Positions 25,525-35,727 of a stretch of DNA of 64,000 nt are shown here, one piece after another; the first letter of the stretch is position 1, and each line of letters opens with the position of its first letter. Made by a program: the position numbers and the translations under genes. Location: contig NC_044922.1 of assembly GCF_003576645.1 (NCBI RefSeq), positions 28,522,205 to 28,586,204 on the forward strand, given 5' to 3'. The notes beneath the pieces are model-generated. The model was not told the origin of the DNA. It saw only the letters and a program-made list of their open reading frames with translations, and did not search any database. Origin of the DNA: Ipomoea triloba. Taxonomy: Eukaryota; Streptophyta; Magnoliopsida; Solanales; Convolvulaceae.

Positions 25525-27577
25525 GTATAGTGTAAACTGTAAAGCAAGATTTTTTTTTTAAAAAAAAAATTAATTTTAAAGCAAGATCCAAGACAGACCC
25601 AAATCACGTTGGAAAAGCGAATATATCTTTGATGTGTCCCTACTCACTCCCCGGCAGGCTTCACGTGCCGTCAACGGAATGCCTGTGGTGGCACCGTAAA
25701 AAAAATGTTCTTTACTCTCTTGTCAAGTCAAGCAATTAATAATTAAATCAACTCTAAATTCTATTATTGTATTGGGTTGGATGCAGTATTACATACCTAT
25801 CTATCCATTAATATAATATATTTTAACCAGTTAAGTTAATTCATTGTTGGGATTACCTATGCAATATAATGTGTATTTCACCCGCCATCTTGTTGCTAGC
25901 CTATATGTACATATTCACCAATATAATAATGCATATATCTTCTTGTACACAAATAATTCATGCATATATTATGCCATAATGTATATATTAATCACTTTTT
26001 CTTGATGCTTTGCAACGCATACAATATAGATGGAAACTTTATACACCTTACATATTTGTGTGTATATATATTTTGGATTTTGGATTTTAGATGATGAGAG
26101 AAATATACAATCATTATCTAAAAGTGTGCGCAGGTAAATCGCTCTTGGATAATAGTCCGTAATCCACACAATTAAAAAAGATAAATCATTCTATATATAT
26201 ATATATTATATTGGAGATGGGGAAGGTGAGGAAAATTGAAAAATGGAAAAAAGACAAAAAAAGTGAAAACAAAAGGAGACTTTGAGGGGAGAGTTGTGTC
26301 GGCGAGTCGTTGGCAGACAGCTTTAGTTTGTCGCAATCCAAAACGGCGCTGCATTAGCTTCAATTTCTACCGTTTTATTTGGTCTAGCTAACGTCCTCCT
26401 TTTGCTATATGCATTCTATTCCCTATCTTTAATATCTATCATAATTTTATGCTATATAGTACGCACATTCTATCTATTAAATGAAAATTTACATATAAAT
26501 AACATATCCACATTATATTAACAATGCTGCATGGTTATTCTAACCACATTACACATTACAATATAACCAATTAACCATGCACCATTATATTTTTCATATG
26601 TATAATGTTAATTTATTCTAAAATTTGTCATAATTATATAATAAACAACCCATAGATTAACTTACGTAGTTACGGTGAAAGGTTAAATAAAAGTATAAAA
26701 CGACAAAACAACTTTATTGAGGCAATTTTTTTTAGATAGTTAGAAACGAATCAGTTTTTTTTAGATAGTTAGGAACAACTTTATTAAGGCAAATCATAAT
26801 CTAAGAATAGATAGTTAAAAACAAAATAATTTTATTATTTTCTGTGTAACGTTTTTCTTTTCAACTACCCTTTGTTGAACTACTAACCGATATATATAGC
26901 ATTATATATAAATATATTCAGCACCGTTCTGCCCATCTGACAATACATTAAGCAAATAAAATGGACCACTGCACCTACCATACTGTGTAGTATTGAAGCA
27001 ATGAAGCATGCATGGGGTTCATAATTTATATCCGTGACAACATTCAATTTATCCAGTTATTTTTAACGAATTTGTCAAGGCTTATTTAATTATTGAATGA
27101 AGATACATTGTACGTTTGTTCATTAAATATCTATTTAATTTAAAGGATATATTATACAAAACAAAGGACAATTCAAGAATGTACTACACTAATTAATTTA
27201 TTAGTTAATATTTATATAATAACTTAATTATTTAGGGCTCATAATTGTGAAATCCCTTGCCCCAAGACCTCCACACCTACAAAAATTATGAAAGAGTTTT
27301 ATTTCAGTGACTCAACGAACTCTTAATTGTGAGGCCACTTGGGTGTCCACAAGGAACGAACGACCAATACCTGGTGTCCACAAGGAACGACCTTCCTCAC
27401 AGTCTTGTGTCCTTGGGTGCAATCTGTCACTTGGGCCCATAAGGCCGGTTTATATATAGAGAGAGGGTATGATCACATGCATGTTTTCTTGACCGCACCT
27501 AGTCAACTATAATTGCATATCGAGACTAATTATGTTCAATGTTGGGTAGGGTCTAGGCTGGAGTAGCAAAACACTTA

Positions 27578-27944
27578 GGGGGCGTTTGGTTCAAGTTATA
27601 TAAGATAACTAAGGTTATATTCGTTTGGTAATATAAGATTCCCATGTTTGGTTCAGGTTATGTAAGATTCCCAGGGAATGTAACATAACCTCCCGATGAA
27701 GTTTTTAGCTATTGGAAGGGAATGTGAGATACACCCCGATTTCTTAGGTAATCTCACATTCCCTTATCTTATTCCTAATATTGAGCTTTTTTAAATTTTA
27801 ATCAATTTATCTTATTTCCGTTGTCTTATTTACCTACTTCAATTTTAAACCAAACACAGGAATATAACATTTCCAGTTATCTAACATTCCCAGCAATCTA
27901 ACATTCCCTAAGGTAATCTAACATTCCGTGAACCAAACGCCCCC
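27578..27944. mobile_element. Tourist-like MITE (PIF/Harbinger type), 367 bp
   Basis: Terminal inverted repeats GGGGGCGTTTGGTTCA and TGAACCAAACGCCCCC are perfect over 16 bases. Each end is flanked by TTA (27575-27577 and 27945-27947), the target duplication typical of PIF/Harbinger elements. The interior has further subterminal repeats (AACATTCCC, AAGATTCCC types) and no coding capacity, so movement needed a transposase supplied elsewhere. Confidence 0.88.
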
Positions 27945-28308
27945 TTAGCTTATTCATGGGTTTTAAGGTAACTGCATTCCAAGAATGCCAACATGAAACC
28001 TTTTGGTAAATATATTGAAAGAGATCTGCATAATTTCATCATCACTCTCAGGAGATAACAAATGACTTGTTAGTCATGCAAGGGGTAATCGAATGGTGAT
28101 TGAAACATGAAACTCATATTTATGGTACGTACTAAATAAATCGAGTGATATTTACTCAATGTATACATTGTAACTATGAAATTTTCTATTTATTCAATAA
28201 ATAAATAAATAAGTAAATGATTTGTTAATATTAATCCAAAGATAAGTGTTGGGCATGCATGCATGTGAGTATATGATTTTATTGATACCTTTGTCTCGGT
28301 CATAATAA

Positions 28309-29065
28309 GGGAAAATGACACTTTTTCCCCCTATGTTATATGCTTATAGCATTTTTCTCCCCTGTATTATTAAAGTTGCAGTTTTCTCCCCTAAGTTATT
28401 TTAAAAGTGGTAGTTTTCTCCCTTGTAATGTTAAATTGACATTTTTGTCCTTAAAATAACTATTTCATTTATTTTTATTCTCCAATCAATTGTTACTAAT
28501 ATGTATGGAAGATCACAGTTTGATACGAACCTAATCGAACACTTAAATAGTATAGACGGTTACGGTTACGATTCAGAACCGAAAAAATAAAATAAAATAA
28601 TTGTTAAATTTAGACTATTTTTAAATAAGAAATAAAATTATAAAAATAAATACGTAGTAAATAAATACATAAGTTTTGATTGGCGGTTTAAAATCGAAAT
28701 TGGAACCGAACCGTACCGATTTATCAGAATAAGTGTTTGATTATTTTCACTATATATGACTGTGGTTAAGTTCCGGTTTACGGTTCAATAATTATTTAAT
28801 TTTAAATTTTTCGGTTATGAATCGTAACCAGAACCGTCCATACTATTTCGATATGATGTTACAGTGTTTGGTTAGGTTCGAACCGAATCGTAATCATCCA
28901 TACATATAAATAATAATTTGTTGGAGAAGAAAAATAAATGAAATAATTATTTTTAAGGGTAACAATGACAATTTAAGATTTCAGGAGGAAAAAGTGTCAC
29001 TTTAATAACACAGGGGGAAAAGTGCTATAGGCACATAACATAGGGGGAAAAAATATCATTTTCCC
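28309..29065. mobile_element. 757-bp non-autonomous inverted-repeat element, copy 1
   Basis: Both ends begin GGGAAAATGA and continue with TTTTTCCCCCTATGTTAT when read inward, forming long imperfect TIRs. Much of the interior folds back on itself (TACGGTTACGATTCAGAACC paired with a diverged complement). The flanks TCATAATAA (28300-28308) and TAATAATAA (29066-29074) agree at 8 of 9 bases, consistent with a Mutator-like 9-bp duplication, though the flank is AT-simple. There is no ORF. A second copy lies at 63207-64000 in opposite orientation. Confidence 0.8.
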
Positions 29066-29203
29066 TAATAATAATAATATTATTATTATTATATTATAAT
29101 TAATCTCTTATGACCTAATGATTACACCCACACCCTCATTTGTTTAGCTATTTCACTTTTCTCTATACTTTTTATTTTTAAATACATGAGTTGATTTTGG
29201 GAT

Positions 29204-29209
<6 letters not shown>

Positions 29210-29262
<53 letters not shown>
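29210..29262. repeat. (TA)n microsatellite
   Basis: An uninterrupted TA dinucleotide tract of about 52 bases in intergenic DNA. Confidence 0.95.
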
Positions 29263-29266
<4 letters not shown>

Positions 29267-29835
29267 GCTTATATTATTGAACCATAAGGATTTGAAGACT
29301 TTTGGTGTACATGTTTAAATTTTTTTAAAGTAATTAGAGATAGGTGACGTTTCTCATGACCTAATTTTAATTTTGTTGAAATCTGTCAAAGAGAGATGAG
29401 TAGATTAAACTGCGAGAAATCTAAACACGTGTGTAGAAAATAAAAATCAGCAGGCAGTGGACTTGCTTGTAGGAGCATCTCTCTTTATCATAATCGAGAA
29501 TTGTGTGTTTGAGTCATCAAACTTACGAATATATTTTTTGACTAATAATTGATCGATCTCGCAAAAAAAACATTGATTTAAATTAGTATTATTTAACAGA
29601 TAAGGTCAACAAATATTGCCTACATACATGATTCAATGTAACAATTAATATCTTTTAAAAAGTTTAAAAAAGAAAAACAGAGAGAGAGAGAGACTACCAA
29701 CCAAACAGTGTGATAACGGTAAGGAAGAGAGAGTGATGAAATCTTCCATGACTGTAACCAAAAAAAGAAAATCAAAAACAGAAAAGAAAAAGAAAAAAGA
29801 AAAAGGTGGCCAAGGATCGATGTTCCAGTAGCATT

Positions 29836-29839
<4 letters not shown>

Positions 29840-29888
<49 letters not shown>

Positions 29889-29903
29889 TCTCTCTGTATA
29901 TAT
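29840..29903 (+). promoter_or_regulatory. (TC)n tract and TATA-like sequence upstream of the reticulon gene
   Basis: A TC/CT tract (29840-29896) runs into TATATAT (29897-29903), about 200 bases before the reticulon start codon. CT-rich tracts next to TATA elements are common in plant promoters. A complementary GA tract lies at 30064-30087, just before the ATG. Confidence 0.5.
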
Positions 29904-30101
29904 CGATCCCAATGTATATGTTATATTACATCGTACATGGCTTTCCTCACAGCCACCGCCATTTCTTGAGCTGAAAGCTTCACTCCAAAGCCATAATAAC
30001 CAACCGGTGAGCCCCATTCCACTCCTCATCATCATCATCATTTCAATCTTGAAATCTCTCCCCAGAGAGAGAAAGAGAGAGAGAGAGTAGAAAAGAAGCA
30101 A

Positions 30102-33100
30102 ATGATGGATGTGGGGAGAAGGAGAGGCAATGGCGTGGTGTCAGGTTCTGTTTGGGACAACAGAATAAAACTTTATGATGGCAAAGGCGGCATCAAAGCC
30201 CTCATCAACACTTCCCAAACTGAACAAAGCCAGAATTCCCCAGAAATAATGAATCAAATTCCTCTTCAAGAAGACAAGAAATTGGCCATGGCGACAAAAC
30301 CCAGAAGCCCTACTGTTGTTGCGGCGAGTGGGAAGAGAAAATCTTGGAAATCTGAGAGCTTGGAGGGAAACCCATTACAGAGTCCCAGAAAAAGATCCGA
30401 GCTTTGCAAGAACATTGAAGATTTGAGCAAGAAGACAAGATCTGTGGTGCAGAAACAGAAGGGGCCTGAGCTCAGAAATGTGAAATCAGAGTCCAGTAAG
30501 CTCTTGAATGATGACAATGGCAATGGGAAGTTGAGGACTTCCAATTCCCTCCAGTTGGTGAAGGCAAAATCTGCATCCCCTAAGGATCTTGATGATGGGA
30601 GGAGCAGCAGGAAGGAGCTGAAATTCGAGGAAAATAAGGAACAAGAAACAAAGAATTGTGAGGGGGAAGTGAAACAATTTGAAGAAAATAAGGTTGTTTT
30701 GGAGGGAGAGAATGAGAATAAGCCAAATGGGATGATTAGTAGAGCAAGATCTGAAGAAGAGGAGGAGGAGGAGATTGAGGTGTGTGAAGAAAAAGTCATC
30801 ACAAGCAATATGGAATTGGCTCTGATCATATCTCCACCTAAAGTGGAAGAAACTGAGAATCTGAATGATCAAGAAGATGAAGAAGAAGAAGAATGTGGAA
30901 TTGATGAGGCTGAAGAAGAAGAGGATGAAAGTGAAACCAAGACAGAGAACAAGAGTGTTGTTGTTGTGAAAAAAATGAGTGTATCAGAACAGTATAAGCC
31001 AAACAAGATTGTGACAGAAGAGAAGAAAAAGATTGTTCACAGCTATGATAGATCTGTGCCCTTATCCCCAATTGTCAAGAAACAGCCTCCTCCCATTAAT
31101 GGACATGCCAGATTTCACCCCACTCCTTCAAAACCCAAACAAGGTATATATATATATATCTGCAATTTTATCTTCTCAGTTCTCACCCTTCTCCCTTCCC
31201 TGCATTCTGATTCTTGAATTTCTGGTGATTTACAGTTCCAGTTTCAGAGGACTCCCAATCATTTTCTAGGCCCCAGAGCAGATTACAGAGCTTGGGTAAG
31301 TTCTGATTTCAATTTCATATTATAATGTAGTGATCAAAGTATTGGTTCTGATTTTCTCTACTGCTGATTGAAAATTTTCCAGTTGATCTGGTGATGTGGA
31401 GAGATGCATCAAAGTCAGCATTAGTGTTTGGGGTTGGAACATTCCTAATTATCTCTTCTTCATACACTCAAGACATTAAAGTCAGGTTAGGATTGAGCCA
31501 ATTGGTTTCGTTGTTAGCATGGTAACCACAAGATTCTAAGTTGGACTTCAGTAAGAGCGGTCTATTGGCATTTTTAGTTTAAACCAGTCAGCTATGGGCT
31601 GAACAACCTAGACTGATTTACGTCCTTTGCCAGTGTTTACCTAGTGCACACCATTGGGTAGTGACACGTTGGTTTTCCTGGACATTAAAAAAATATTTTT
31701 TTTAATAATTAAAGTTAATCTAATTTTTACTGTTTAATTATCTAGACTTTAGTAAAGCAGAGTGAAGAACTGAATTATCTTTAGTTTGGGTTTCACAGCT
31801 TGGTGTCTGTGGTTTCCTATATGAGTCTGCTCTATCTTGCTGTAATTTTCCTCTTCAGATCCCTCATCCACAGGTACTTTAATTTGGTTAAAAACATTCC
31901 GGAATTTAGTACTCTCTCTGTCTCATTTTACCCGCTGATTGATTTTGCGTTTACATCTTTAAAACAACAAAGGGGAGGCAGTGCTGTGGGTGAGAGAAGT
32001 GAGTATGTAGTTGGAGAGGAGGAAGCAATCTGGGTACTGAGATTGATACTTCCATCTATAAATGAGTTTCTCTTGAAGATCAGAGCCCTTTTCTCTGGAG
32101 ATCCTGCAACAACAATGAAGGTAAAACACTAAAATGTATTGCAAATTTCCCATTTTTTTAAAGAGATAATGTTTTTGTGGTTAACTTCAAGAATTGGATT
32201 ATCCATCTTGTGACCCTACATTCATGCAGATGGCAGTTTTACTCTTTGTTTTGGCACAATGTGGCAGCTCCATAACCATTTGGAAAATGGCCAAATTGGG
32301 TAAGGTGTTCTTGCCCTCACCCCCCCCCCCCAAACGCCCCGCTTTCATCTGCAGTAATAGTAGTCTAGTGGTACGAAGTGGTACTCCCACAGGAGAGATT
32401 TGAGCCCTAGTGGGAACAGTACTGACTCTTTGTGCTTCAGAGAGCTAAGGTAGTTATCACAGTTTGTTGTATTTTTATTTTTTTTTTGGCTAGGGTCACA
32501 CGAGATTTACTCATTTCAGTAGTGATTGTTGTTTTCTCTCGTCACCTATTGTGGGGTGGTGGATTTTGTAGTACAAATTAAAGTGTAGTTTCTGAACATT
32601 CTTTGGCCTAACCATGGTAAACTCTGCAGGCTTTTTTGGAGTATTCATAGTGCCAAAAGTCTGCTCCTCCTACTCCACTCAGTTAACTGCATATGGTAAA
32701 AAAGTCACCATAATTTTTTTTACCATTTTTGTTTATTTTATAAAATGTTTCTGCAAATACCTGAATTTGATGCATATATGAGTCTTGTCTGGAGTCAATG
32801 ATTTTACTGTCAAAAGCATAGATTTACAGTGCAGTACAACATAACTGATTGACTCTGCAGAAATCTGATGAATTGTTCTTTTACATCTGAATATTTGATC
32901 ATAAGTGGGCCCATATAAATGCATGCATAAAAGTTACTCCAAACACTTTTTATTACAGTAAATTTTATATTTTTTTAAATATGTACATATTTATTTATGA
33001 AGGTAAATTTTGGGTTAGAAGATTCAGAGACGCATGGGAATCGTGCACTCATAAAAAAGCCGTAGCGTTTGGCATATTTACACTCGTATGGAATCTATCT

Positions 33101-33858
33101 ACATTCATGGCAAGAATTTGGGCAGGTAAAATGTCATTTTCCATACTAACTCTAACTTACTTGTTCGAACTATTGAATTAATAATTACAAAATTTTAAGT
33201 TCGACTTTTGGAGAGAGCGTAATATTAGTCTTCTTGGTTGAACCGATCAGCTATAAATCACTTAGGTTGATTTAATTTGTAGTCCTTTGCCGACTAGGGT
33301 CACATAGGGAGTTTACTTGTGCACACCTTCAAATAGTGATTCAGGTTCCCCTTGTCACTAAAAATGCCATTTTCCAAAGGTAACTCCAACCAACTTGATC
33401 GGGCAATTGGCTTGTTAACGATAAGGTTCCAAATTCAACACCCAATGAGAGTGACTTACTGACTTTCTTAATTTGAGCTGGTCAATTACGGATTTACGGG
33501 TAACCTTGCTAGCCCGGTTTATTTTCGTTGTGATCCTTTACCGGCTAGGGTCACAAGATAATGTTTACCTGTACACACTCTTATACAATAACTGCGGGTT
33601 TCACCCGTAACCCTTTTTTTTTTTTTTTTTCCTGAAAAATGTGGGAATTGAAAGGAATAATTATTGGGGTATTTTTGAAATGCAGCGTTCATGTTGTATG
33701 TGGCATTTAGATACTACCAAGAATCAATGGTGAGAGAAGGATGGGATGGTGAGAGCACAAATGCAAAAGCAGAGGAAGTGGAAGCCAAGATTGGGCAGAG
33801 ACAAGTTGGAAGGATGTCCACTTTTATGGATACTACAAAACAAAAGAGACCATTTTAA
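30102..33858 (+). CDS. Reticulon-like protein, B21 type
   Basis: Nine exons: 30102-31143, 31236-31295, 31383-31485, 31799-31873, 31973-32120, 32230-32299, 32630-32695, 33003-33125, 33686-33858. They sum to 1860 nt, or 619 aa, with all introns GT-AG. The reticulon domain begins near residue 368 (DLVMWRDASKSALVFGVGTF) and has two long hydrophobic hairpins: VSYMSLLYLAVIFLF, then AVLLFVLAQCGSSITIWKMAKLGFFGVFIVPK. It ends in a conserved WNLSTFMARIWAAFMLYVAFRYYQ segment. Reticulons insert these wedges in the ER membrane and bend it into tubules. Residues 1 to about 360 are a long soluble tail that starts like RTNLB21 proteins (SVWDNRIK, KGGIK) and has acidic runs near 210-290. At 619 aa it looks longer than the Arabidopsis homolog as I recall it. 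The introns carry several SINE-like repeats. Exon 5's start (AAAG acceptor, AGG-GGA-GGC) is the least certain junction. Confidence 0.93.
31497..31690 (+). repeat. S2-family repeat in reticulon intron 3
   Basis: It shows the S2 order: a tRNA-like head with AAGTTGGACTTC, then CCAGTCAGCTATGGG, GACTGATTTACGTCC and GTGCACACC. It lies in the transcribed direction. Confidence 0.6.
32350..32462 (+). mobile_element. S1-family SINE-like copy in reticulon intron 6
   Basis: It has the A-box-like AGTCTAGTGGTACGAAGTGG, the B-box-like GAGATTTGAGCCCT and the shared tail ACTGACTCTTTGTGCTTCAG, which matches the complete copy at 43575-43701. No clean target-site duplication was found. Confidence 0.6.
33130..33632 (+). 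repeat. Two tandem S2-family repeats in reticulon intron 8
   Basis: The first copy spans about 33130-33362 and the second about 33370-33632. The second is the fullest in the window: a tRNA-like head (ACCAACTTGATCGGGCAATT, then GGTTCCAAATTCAACACC), the body GCTGGTCAATTACGG, GTGATCCTTTACCGGCTAGG and GTCACAAGAT, and a tail ending in an 18-base T run. The two copies are in the same orientation and fill most of the intron. Confidence 0.65.
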
Positions 33859-34165
33859 TTACTATATTGTTATGAGTTGGTCCATATTATAAATTTGTTA
33901 AATTGTAATCTGGTTTGTGTGTATATAATTAAAGGAATAAATTGTTAGTCATATCATATGTTACACTTTTATATTTAATAATTGTATTGGTTAGTAGTTG
34001 GTTATTAGTCAATACTTGTTACCTATAGTTTAGGAGACTCTAGTGCTAGATCTCATATAGGTTCATTATCTCAGTGTAATTCGGTTGTGTATTGGAATCG
34101 AGACGTTCATCTAAATAAATAATCTTTTTTTTTTTTTTGCTAATTTAGTTGTTTGGGTGCGCTGC

Positions 34166-34322
34166 GGGCAAATTATTTGGTGGACAAGGTGGACCAAATA
34201 CAAAATACACAATTTATATATTGAGTGTTCACAATTTACATATTTAATATTCACAATTCAAATTGTGAATATTCAATGGGCATAGATCTACTTTGCAAGA
34301 TGGAGTTGGATCCATGGTATCA
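34166..34322. mobile_element. TIR element, copy B1 (157 bp)
   Basis: It starts GGGCAAATTATTTGGTGGAC and ends GGATCCATGGTATCA, inverted relatives of the other family ends. The flanks GTGCGCTGC (34157-34165) and GTGTGCTGC (34323-34331) agree at 8 of 9 bases. The core has repeated CACAATTTA/TTCACAATT units and their complements. Confidence 0.6.
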
Positions 34323-34429
34323 GTGTGCTGCGTATGATTGATGGGGCATTGCATTGAGTTAATTAAGGGGGTAGGATAGGTAATTAGGGGTGGTGCTAAG
34401 TGGGCTTGGGATGATGGAGTGATTGAAGT

Positions 34430-34683
34430 GTGTGGCCAAATTGTTTGGGGCAAGGTGGACCCTACTCCATGGTTCCGAGAGAGCAATAGTTATACCATGG
34501 ACTCATCACAATTTACATACTCAATGTTCACAATTTGAATTGTGAACATTCAATATATAAATTTTAAACATTCAGTATGTAAATTGTGTAATTTCTATAA
34601 AAAAAAAAGTGTGTAAATTGTTTATTTTGAACTCGAGTCTATCTTGCTAGGTGAACCTAGTTCCACAGAATAATTTGCCACCG
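34430..34683. mobile_element. TIR element, copy B2
   Basis: The left end resembles GGCCAAATTGTTTGGGGCAA followed by GGTGGACC. The right end, read inward, is GGCAAATTATTCTGTGGAAC. The core repeats CACAATTTACATACTCAATG and an inverted TTCACAATTTGAATTGTGAA. No target duplication was identified. The boundary with B1 material is uncertain. Confidence 0.45.
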
Positions 34684-34952
34684 AAAGAGCTCCGGTCCAA
34701 ATTCAGCCATGATTGCCCACAGTAAATGGGCTTGTAGACACAACAGGCTTTGGGCTTAAACACTGACTAATGGGCCGGTCTTTGATCCCAACAATCCACA
34801 CTCTTTGGATTTCAAGTACTGTGGGCTAATAGTTTTTGCCAAAATTGGGCAGAGTTTGAGATCTTGGGCTGGCTTATCCTCTCGGGCTTGTTCAAGACGA
34901 GATGTTATTCAATTTGTACGTGCATCTATTAAATTGTTTGATAAATACGCAA

Positions 34953-35546
34953 CGGCAAATTATGCTGTGGACCCAGGTCCACCTTGCAAGGTGGACCTGG
35001 GTCCAAAACTACGTCGTTTTTGTTGTTTTTGTCGGTCTTTTTTTTTTTTTTTAATTAGTAGACATATTGCTGAATATAGAGTTATCCAAAAATGTGTGAA
35101 TGTAGAGGTTTTAAAGTGTGAATGTAGAGTATAGAAATCGGATTTATGATTGTGTGAATGTAGAGTTACCCAGAAATGTGTGAATGTGGAGGTTTCAAAT
35201 TGTGAATATGGAGTATAGAAATCGTGAATGTAGAGTTATGCATGTGTGAATCAGTAATAGAGTTAAGAAGTTCTAGCAACTTGTAGCCCAGTAATGTGTG
35301 AATGTGTGGAGTTCTCAAGTTGTGAATGTGGAGTATAGAACCTGTGAATATAGAGTTTTGAATGTGTGAATGTGGAGTTTACAAATTGTGAATGTAGAGT
35401 ATAGTGTATGTGAATGTAGAGTATTGTTACTAAACATATAATCCTGTAATGCGTGAATGCGGAGTTTACAAATTGTGAATGTAGAGTATAGTGTATGTGA
35501 ATGTAGACCCAGCAAGGTGGACCTGGGTCCACGGCATAACAACCCC
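34953..35546. mobile_element. TIR element, copy C, with minisatellite core
   Basis: The left end is CGGCAAATTATGCTGTGGAC; the right end, read inward, is GTTATGCCGTGGACCCAGG. Just inside the left end is a perfect 36-bp palindrome (34969-35004). The core from about 35080 to 35510 is made of repeats of TGTGAATGTAGAGTATAGAA and variants, more than ten degenerate units. Target duplication unclear. Confidence 0.65.
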
Positions 35547-35555
35547 TTATATTGT

Positions 35556-35727
35556 TTTTTTTTTTTAAGTACTACTGACTCTGTTATAATGTAGTATCTG
35601 TTCATAATTTCTTTCTTAACCTACCATTTGAAACATAAAGAGTCAACATCGCATCTATTGACATTGAATCCACCCCTACTATATGAAGGTGCAACCGGGT
35701 GCCACTAGACCACAAACTCTTGGCAAC
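35556..35727 (-). mobile_element. S1-family SINE, nearly complete
   Basis: On the minus strand it reads a tRNA-like head (GTTTGTGGTCTAGTGGCACC), the body CTTCATATAGTAGGGGTGG, the tail GTTGACTCTTTATGTTTCAA, ATGAACAGATACTACATTAT and an A-rich end (T run 35555-35567 on the plus strand). It abuts the right end of the inverted-repeat element at 34953-35546. Confidence 0.7.

Larger units (their letters stand above)
24263..29800. other. Intergenic region between the formin and the reticulon gene
   Basis: It opens with the formin 3' UTR, which contains a small doubled GATCAAGCTGAGTGTAAT (24343 and 24375). No gene is supported. It holds the AAT/ATT palindrome (25433-25524), a doubled GGTGTCCACAAGGAACGA (27342 and 27373), a Tourist-like MITE (27578-27944), a 757-bp inverted-repeat element (28309-29065) and a TA tract (29210-29262). 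The rest is unclassified AT-rich DNA. Confidence 0.6.

Noticed and set aside
29806..30101. Open frames across the CT/GA tracts, both strands
   Set aside because: Ser-Leu and Arg-Glu runs are only translations of the dinucleotide repeats.
30266..30829. 187-codon minus-strand frame rich in Ser/Phe/Leu
   Set aside because: It mirrors the Lys/Glu-rich reticulon exon 1; the composition is what the complement predicts.
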